Positions 59,839 to 64,000 of a DNA stretch of 64,000 nt are shown here, piece after piece. The notes beneath the pieces were generated by a model. That model had not been told where the DNA came from. It did no database searches and worked only from the letters and a program-made list of their open reading frames with translations. The position numbers were made by a program, and so were the translations under genes. Numbering within the stretch: the first letter of the stretch is position 1; each line of letters starts with the position of its first letter. The stretch lies in NCBI RefSeq assembly GCF_014202475.1, contig NZ_JACHGV010000019.1:48203-112202 (forward strand). The letters are read 5' to 3'. This DNA comes from Streptomyces paradoxus. GTDB lineage: Bacteria > Actinomycetota > Actinomycetes > Streptomycetales > Streptomycetaceae.

Positions 59839-60048
59839 TCAGCGGGTCCTCGTGCCGCAGTCCGCCGTGAAGGCGGGCTGCGGCACCGTCGCGTCGAGGG
59901 TGGTCCCCCTTTCGGCCAATCCCGCCGCGCAGGGACGCGCGGTGCGGCACCCACGGCGCAGCGTGCCGTTCAGCGTGATCGTGCCCTGGGAGACACCGGT
60001 CACCGGGCTGCACGGGCAGAGCCTGGGCGTGGTCCTCGGGGTGCGCAC
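59839..60048 (-). pseudogene. Possible C-terminal remnant of a secreted protein gene
   Basis: A 69-codon frame ends with VTGVSQGTITLNGTLRRGC, then RPCAAGLAERGTTLDATVPQ and CGTRTR. The regular beta-strand-like pattern and even cysteines resemble the end of secreted polysaccharide-acting proteins. It lacks a ribosome binding site and a full domain, so I take it as a truncated relic. The assignment is weak. Confidence 0.3.
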
Positions 60049-60095
60049 CGAGCTGTCGGTGGCGGGCCGAAGGACAAGGGCGACGGGCGCGACAG

Positions 60096-60313
60096 GCAGG
60101 GCTCACCCTCTGCCCTTCGCGCCCGGCCCTGTCCCGCCACAGCGGACCGCGCTGAGCGCACACGTCGAACGCGAGCCCCCTCCGCGCTTGCGGCAGACGG
60201 GGCGAAGGCTGGGGTCGTCCGGCTCGGTCGGGATCCGGCCCAGAGCACCTACCCCGCCCCGACGGACAGCGCTGAGCTCACGCGTCAGACGCGAGAACCC
60301 TCTGCGCTTCGCG
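60096..60313. repeat. Diverged direct repeats, about 120-bp period
   Basis: Copies GGAC(C/A)GCGCTGAGC... at 60144-60193 and 60264-60313 share most bases over 50 positions. A related partial copy with ACCCTCTGCCCTTCGCGCCC lies at about 60103-60124. The stretch has no real gene; the frames through it give repetitive Arg/Pro-rich text. It may be a dispersed intergenic repeat of streptomycetes. Confidence 0.5.
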
Positions 60314-60359
60314 CCCGCCCCGGCAGCTCCGTGCGCGCCGGGGACGGGCCTCCGGCTCG

Positions 60360-61328
60360 TCAGAGGGGCGTTGCCGCGTGCAGGATGAGGACCATCGTGA
60401 CCGCCGAGTTCGCGGACGACATCGCCGAGACGGCCGTCCCGGCGGCCGCGCCCCACGCCGCCGCTCCGACCGCGGTGAACGCAGGCGGCCAGTGGCGCAC
60501 GGCGGGGGCCGGGCCGAGCAGCGCCGCCACCCGGCGCGGCACCGGTCCGGGAGCCGCGAGTCCCGCGAGGGTGGGCAGCGGGGTGCCCCGTGAGACGAGC
60601 GCGGCCGTGCCGATCGCCCGCGCCACCGTACGGCGGCTGCCGATCACCCGGGCCGCATCCTCGTCCGCCCACCGCTCCGCCGTGTACGCCACGGCGGTAC
60701 GCAGCGGCCGCAGGAACGGGTTGGCGCGGGCCGCCAGTTGCACGGCGAGCAGGAATCGGTCGTGACGTGCGGCGAGGTGCGCCCGCTCATGGGCGAACAG
60801 GGCCCGCCGCTCGGCCGGCCGGAGCCGGTCCAGCAGGGCCGTGGTCACCACGACACGGCCACGCCCGGCGCCGGCGCGCGGCACCCCACCGCCCCGGCGT
60901 CCCCCGGGCGGCAGCGCGTACGCGTAGGGCACGGCGTCGGGCAGCACCGCCACCTCCGTCTCCCGCAGCCCGGCCAGAGCGCGATGCGCCTGGCGGCGAA
61001 CCCGCCCGTGCCGCCGCGCCGTCCGGACACACGCCACAACGACCGCGCACAGCGCGGGAATCGCGGCCTTGCCCACGACCTCGTCGTACGGCACCGCCGC
61101 CCGCACCTCGGGGTCGGACCAGCCGTCCGGCAGCGGGTTGCCGGGCAGTTGCGCGGTGCCGACGACCATCACCAGGGCCAGGCACACCGTGCTGCACAGG
61201 GCCAGCACCACGGCCAGCGCCGTCAGCAGCCGGGTCGCGGTGCGCGGATGCAGATGCTGTTCGGCGAGGCGGGCGACCGGCCAGGCGGTGAGCGGCAGGA
61301 TCAGTGGCAGAAAGACGAAGACCCCCAT
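60360..61328 (-). CDS. M56-family membrane metallopeptidase (BlaR1-like)
   Basis: 322 residues. Several hydrophobic helices surround the zinc site HERAH (H180, E181, H184) in ALFAHERAHLAARHD; ERWADEDAARVIG provides the third ligand. The N-terminal two helices (FLPLILPLTAWPVARL, LLTALAVVLALCSTVCLAL) and PYAYALPPGG before the zinc helix are as in BlaR1/MecR1 without a sensor domain. Such proteins cut the BlaI repressor when triggered; with a BlaI gene 6 bp upstream this is probable here. The signal is unknown, because the beta-lactam-binding domain is missing. Confidence 0.88.
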   Translation of the reverse strand: MGVFVFLPLILPLTAWPVARLAEQHLHPRTATRLLTALAVVLALCSTVCLALVMVVGTAQLPGNPLPDGWSDPEVRAAVPYDEVVGKAAIPALCAVVVACVRTARRHGRVRRQAHRALAGLRETEVAVLPDAVPYAYALPPGGRRGGGVPRAGAGRGRVVVTTALLDRLRPAERRALFAHERAHLAARHDRFLLAVQLAARANPFLRPLRTAVAYTAERWADEDAARVIGSRRTVARAIGTAALVSRGTPLPTLAGLAAPGPVPRRVAALLGPAPAVRHWPPAFTAVGAAAWGAAAGTAVSAMSSANSAVTMVLILHAATPL

Positions 61329-61334
61329 GAGGCT

Positions 61335-61721
61335 TCAGTCTTCCCCTTCGCTCTGGGCCTGATCCAGCAGGTCCCGCAGCAGCCGCTCCTCGTCCGGGCC
61401 GAGGCCGGTGACGAAGCTGGCCAGCACGGCCCCGCGGTCGCTCTCGGCGTCCAGCACCTTGCGCATCTTGCGGGCGGCCAGGCCCGCCTGGTCCGAGGCC
61501 GGTGTCCAGGCGAAGGACCGGCCGACCCGCTCCCGGGTGACCGCGCCCTTGCCCAGCAGCCGGGTCAGGATCGTGATCACCGTCGTGTACGCCAGGTCGC
61601 CGCCGAGGCGTTCCTGCACCCAGCCGGCCGTCGCCGGGCCGTCCGCCTCCCGCAGCACCGACAGCACCAGCGCCTCCAGCTCACCCTGTCCCCGCCGGGG
61701 ACGCTGCCCGGGACCCGTCAC
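61335..61721 (-). CDS. BlaI/MecI/CopY-family repressor
   Basis: 128 residues. Winged helix RRGQGELEALVLSVLREADGPATAGWVQERLGGDLAYTTVITILTRLLGKGAVTRERVGRSFAWTP, then a dimerisation part with ARKMRKVLDAESDRGAVLASFV and DEERLLRDLLDQA. Length is normal for BlaI. GTG 61721 has GAGGCAGGGC just upstream on the minus strand; the frame is open to 61838 but lacks protein-like sequence there. It forms an operon with the M56 peptidase (6-bp gap). A 16-bp inverted repeat 77 bp upstream is the likely operator, shared with the divergent terD gene. Confidence 0.88.
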   Translation of the reverse strand: MTGPGQRPRRGQGELEALVLSVLREADGPATAGWVQERLGGDLAYTTVITILTRLLGKGAVTRERVGRSFAWTPASDQAGLAARKMRKVLDAESDRGAVLASFVTGLGPDEERLLRDLLDQAQSEGED

Positions 61722-61797
61722 CGCCCTGCCTCGCTTTCGCCGCCCTGCGCTGCCCTTGCGGACATCGTATAGATCCGCCGGACCGATCCCGCCTGCT

Positions 61798-61813
61798 TCT
61801 ACATTGCTGTAGA
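61798..61813. promoter_or_regulatory. BlaI-type inverted repeat between blaI and terD genes
   Basis: TCTACA-ttgc-TGTAGA, perfect over six bases per arm. BlaI/CopY operators have TACA/TGTA arms, usually with a shorter centre. It lies 77 bp from the BlaI start and 54 bp from the divergent TerD start, so it may control both. Confidence 0.55.
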
Positions 61814-61866
61814 TTTCAGAGTGGCATCCGCATCGCACACGTCAAGCGCTCAAGAAGGAGTACCCC

Positions 61867-62442
61867 GTGGGAGTTTCCCTGTCCAAGGGCGGCAACGTCT
61901 CGCTCAGCAAGGAGGCGCCCGGTCTGACCGCCGTCCTGGTCGGCCTGGGCTGGGACGTACGCACGACCACCGGCACCGACTACGACCTCGACGCCTCCGC
62001 CCTGCTCCTGGACGCCTCCGGCAAGGTCCCCTCGGACCAGCACTTCGTCTTCTACAACAACCTCAAGAGCCCGGACGGTTCGGTCGAGCACACCGGCGAC
62101 AACCTCACCGGTGAGGGCGAGGGCGACGACGAGTCCGTCAAGGTGAACCTCGCCGCCGTGCCGGCCGAGATCGACAAGATCGTCTTCCCGGTGTCCATCC
62201 ACGACGCCGAGAACCGCGGCCAGAGCTTCGGGCAGGTCCGCAACGCCTTCATCCGGGTCGTGAACCAGGCGGGCGGCCAGGAGATCGCCCGCTACGACCT
62301 GTCGGAGGACGCCTCGACCGAGACCGCGATGGTCTTCGGCGAGCTCTACCGGCACGGCGCCGAGTGGAAGTTCCGCGCGGTCGGCCAGGGCTACGCCTCG
62401 GGGCTCGCCGGTATCGCCGCCGACTTCGGCGTCAACGTCTGA
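61867..62442 (+). CDS. terD: TerD-family stress/tellurium protein
   Basis: 191 residues, standard TerD length. GVSLSKGGNVSLSKEAPGL at the start, the calcium-binding acidic positions in GTDYDLDASALLLDASGKV, FVFYNNLKSPDGSVEHTGDNLTGEGEGDDE, and EWKFRAVGQGYASGLAGIAADFGVNV at the end are all conserved. TerD proteins bind calcium in the cytosol and respond to stress; the mechanism is unclear. GTG 61867 follows AAGGAG. It is divergent from the BlaI/M56 pair, with an inverted repeat between them. The usual terZ, terB and terC partners are absent. Confidence 0.93.
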   Translation: MGVSLSKGGNVSLSKEAPGLTAVLVGLGWDVRTTTGTDYDLDASALLLDASGKVPSDQHFVFYNNLKSPDGSVEHTGDNLTGEGEGDDESVKVNLAAVPAEIDKIVFPVSIHDAENRGQSFGQVRNAFIRVVNQAGGQEIARYDLSEDASTETAMVFGELYRHGAEWKFRAVGQGYASGLAGIAADFGVNV

Positions 62443-62521
62443 CACGGACCGACCGCGCCGCCGGGCCCGACCGCGTGCGGCCGGGTCCTGCGCCCGCATC
62501 AGCAACCGACCGGGAGACCAC

Positions 62522-63187
62522 GTGGCCGACCCGTCCCGCCTCCGCCCGGAGGACCGCGCGGACTTCGAAGCCGTACTGCACCACGCGCTGGGCACCGCGG
62601 ACATCCGTGACGCCCTGGGCGCCGACCCGGCCGGCCGGGGGGCAGCGCACCTGCGCGCCCACGCGCTCGCCCACGCCGACCACATCGCGGCTGCGGCCGA
62701 GGGGCCGTACCGCTCCTACCTCGCCGTGCGCAGGGCGGCCCGGCGGGAACAGCGGCGCCTGCTCGGCACGGGCGACCTGCTGCCGGCCCTCGCGGTGCTC
62801 ACACCGCTCGTGGCGGGCACGTCCGCCGCGGCGCTGCTCCTGACCGGCGGCCTGCTGCACCTCGCCGACGCCCTCGGCCCCCTGCCCGGCTCACTCGTCG
62901 CGGCCGGCTGGACCCTGGCGCTCGTGGCGGCCGTGACCGGCCTCGTCGCCCTGGCCGCCCTGCTGCACACGGCCCTGCGCCGCAGCGGTGTGCCCCCGGC
63001 CGCCGACCAGGTGGAGCACGCCCGGCTGGTCTGGCGGCAGGAGCTGCTCGACCGCGGGCTGCTGCCGCACCTGCTCCGGCACCTGCTGCCGCATTCCGGT
63101 ACGGCGATCACGCCGTGCTCCCCGCCCGATACGCTCACGCCGTGCCCGGCCCGGGCGAGAGAGGACAGGACACCATGTTCGGACTGA
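62522..63187 (+). CDS. Unknown membrane protein between terD and tatA genes
   Basis: 221 residues. A soluble N-terminal half with many Ala, Arg and His (DFEAVLHHALGTADIRDAL, LRAHALAHADHIAAAA) is followed by two hydrophobic helices (LPALAVLTPLVAGTSAAALLL, LVAAGWTLALVAAVTGLVALAALL) and a basic tail with HARLVWRQELLDRGLLPHLLRHLL. No family is recognised. GTG 62522 follows CGGGAGACCAC, a fair site. Its end overlaps the start of the tatA-like gene by 13 bp, so the two may be co-translated. It is 79 bp after the terD stop on the same strand. Confidence 0.65.
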   Translation: MADPSRLRPEDRADFEAVLHHALGTADIRDALGADPAGRGAAHLRAHALAHADHIAAAAEGPYRSYLAVRRAARREQRRLLGTGDLLPALAVLTPLVAGTSAAALLLTGGLLHLADALGPLPGSLVAAGWTLALVAAVTGLVALAALLHTALRRSGVPPAADQVEHARLVWRQELLDRGLLPHLLRHLLPHSGTAITPCSPPDTLTPCPARAREDRTPCSD

Positions 63188-63426
63188 GCGAGTTCGCGAT
63201 CATTCTCATCGTCGTCATAGCCGTCATCGGGATGAAGAAGCTCCCCGAGCTGACCCGCTCGGCCGGCAAGGCGGCCCGCATCCTCAAGGCCGAGGCCCGC
63301 GCGGCGAAGGACGAGGAGGCCGGGACGGCCCCCGCGCCGCGGGTGGTCCAGGGCGAGATCGTCCCGCCGGGCACCGGCACGACCCCGCCCGGCGCCCGGG
63401 CGGCGGGCGCCCCGGACCACCCCTGA
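63175..63426 (+). CDS. TatA-like twin-arginine translocase subunit
   Basis: 83 residues. One N-terminal transmembrane helix (FAIILIVVIAVIGMKKLPEL) is followed by the amphipathic helix with the FG-to-LP pattern (KKLPELTRSAGKAARILKAEARAAK) and a disordered Pro/Gly tail. This is the TatA/TatE plan. No tatC gene is nearby, so it is likely an extra copy rather than the main tatA. ATG 63175 follows AGGACAGGACACC. It overlaps the previous gene by 13 bp and converges on the htpG gene with 12 bp between stops. Confidence 0.85.
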   Translation: MFGLSEFAIILIVVIAVIGMKKLPELTRSAGKAARILKAEARAAKDEEAGTAPAPRVVQGEIVPPGTGTTPPGARAAGAPDHP

Positions 63427-63438
63427 TCCGCCCAGCGC

Positions 63439-64000
63439 CTACAGCGTGCGCTCCAGGCGGTCGGCCACGAGCCTGACGAAGCGCGCCGGGTCCTTGGGCT
63501 GGCCGCCCTCCGCGAGCACCGCCAGGGTGTGGAGCAGCTCGGCGGACTCGGCGAGCTCCGTGCGGTCCTCGCTCGCCCCGTACGCCTCGTGCAGGCCCTT
63601 CACCAGCGGGTGGCCGGGGTTGAGCTCCAGGATCCGCTTGGTGCGCGGCACCTCCTGGCCCATCGCCCGGTACATCTGCTCCAGGGCCGGGGTCAGGTCG
63701 TGCGCGTCCGAGACGACGCAGGCCGGGGACACCGTGAGCCGCGTGGAGAGGCGGACCTCCTTGATGTCCTCGTCGAGCTGCTCGCGTATCCAGCCGAGCA
63801 GCCCGGCGTACTCCTCGGCCTGCTTCTCGCGCTCCTCGCCGGCCTTCTCCCCGCCCTCGCCGTCGAGGTCGATCTCGCCCTTGGTGACGGACCGCAGCTT
63901 CTTGCCCTCGTACTCGCCGACGGCGTCGACCCAGACCTCGTCGACGGCGTCGGTGAGCAGCAGGACCTCGATGCCCTTGTCCCGGAACGCCTCCATGTGC
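63439..64000 (-). CDS. htpG: C-terminal part of the molecular chaperone HtpG (Hsp90)
   Basis: The frame runs off the right edge, so about 187 C-terminal residues are visible. HMEAFRDKGIEVLLLTDAVDEVW marks the start of the Hsp90 C-terminal part of the middle domain, followed by KKLRSVTKGEIDLD and the acidic stretch KAGEEREKQAEEYAGLLGW, then RLTVSPACVVSDAHDLTPALEQMYRAMGQ and KRILELNPGHPLVKGL, all typical of HtpG. It folds or stabilises client proteins in the cytosol with ATP. The ending ADRLERTL is normal. The ATPase domain lies outside the window. Confidence 0.93.
   Translation of the reverse strand, partial: HMEAFRDKGIEVLLLTDAVDEVWVDAVGEYEGKKLRSVTKGEIDLDGEGGEKAGEEREKQAEEYAGLLGWIREQLDEDIKEVRLSTRLTVSPACVVSDAHDLTPALEQMYRAMGQEVPRTKRILELNPGHPLVKGLHEAYGASEDRTELAESAELLHTLAVLAEGGQPKDPARFVRLVADRLERTL

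Noticed and set aside
57332..60163. Open minus-strand frame of 943 codons
   Set aside because: Antisense to the GH39-like gene; Val/Arg/Gly-rich text with no domain, whereas the plus frame has signal peptide and catalytic motifs.

Overview
The window reads as chromosomal DNA of a Streptomyces or very close relative. Evidence: very high G+C with G/C-rich third codon positions, frequent GTG starts, short overlapping ATGA/GTGA gene junctions, and typical streptomycete families (TerD-domain proteins, an Rv1733c-type membrane protein, a single-domain anti-sigma-type ATPase, SHOCT protein, secreted SGNH/GH5 enzymes with CBM2, CebR- and CsoR-type palindromes). Rare TTA codons occur at the front of two secreted-enzyme genes. 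No rRNA, tRNA, CRISPR array, phage or insertion sequence was found; annotation is from reading only, with no database search.

Layout. 0-13.5 kb: end of a membrane glycosyltransferase, a TerA-like protein, a Pro/Tyr-rich protein, a MOSC protein, an Rv1733c-like membrane protein, a beta-helix/AAA+ fusion, a large membrane alpha/beta-hydrolase-like protein, a DeoR regulator, an SRPBCC protein, a Cds1-like cysteine-metabolising PLP enzyme and an anti-sigma-type ATPase. 13.5-16.5 kb: SHOCT protein, then TetR - DUF4865-type - phosphotriesterase-like amidohydrolase with a clear TetR operator. 16-25 kb: PPOX-type flavoprotein, beta-hydroxyacid dehydrogenase, ROK regulator, AlkB, RlmG-like methyltransferase, an Aga-type amino-sugar set (class II aldolase and SIS isomerase divergent from a DeoR regulator) and a GH15 enzyme. 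25.4-29 kb: copper locus, with a His-rich exported protein divergent from copZ-copA; both promoters carry a CsoR-type palindrome between the -35 and -10.

29-38 kb: methyltransferase, PAP2 phosphatase, secreted phospholipase A2, a decayed sugar ABC-transporter locus (solute-binding pseudogene fused to a membrane-protein fragment) downstream of cupin, DUF6807-type and Gfo/Idh/MocA genes; a secreted tripeptidyl-aminopeptidase-like hydrolase, hemerythrin and a tiny hydrophobic protein. 38-46 kb: complete tripartite tricarboxylate transporter (tctC-tctB-tctA), a DUF2264-like remnant, and an iron-uptake pair (EfeU-EfeO fusion plus Tat-exported Dyp peroxidase) behind an iron box.

46-60 kb is a polysaccharide-use region: CE3-type esterase behind a perfect 28-bp palindrome with a CebR core, a GH5 mannanase-like enzyme, a membrane acyltransferase, a cytosolic GH36 alpha-galactosidase, a LacI repressor with two identical operators, a sugar ABC transporter without its ATPase, and a secreted GH39-like enzyme with CBM35-like modules. 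Together these suggest extracellular attack on a galactose-substituted, possibly acetylated plant polysaccharide (galactomannan is the best guess), import of oligosaccharides and removal of galactose inside the cell. 60-64 kb: diverged repeats, an M56 peptidase/BlaI pair, TerD, a membrane protein, a TatA-like protein and the 3' part of htpG.
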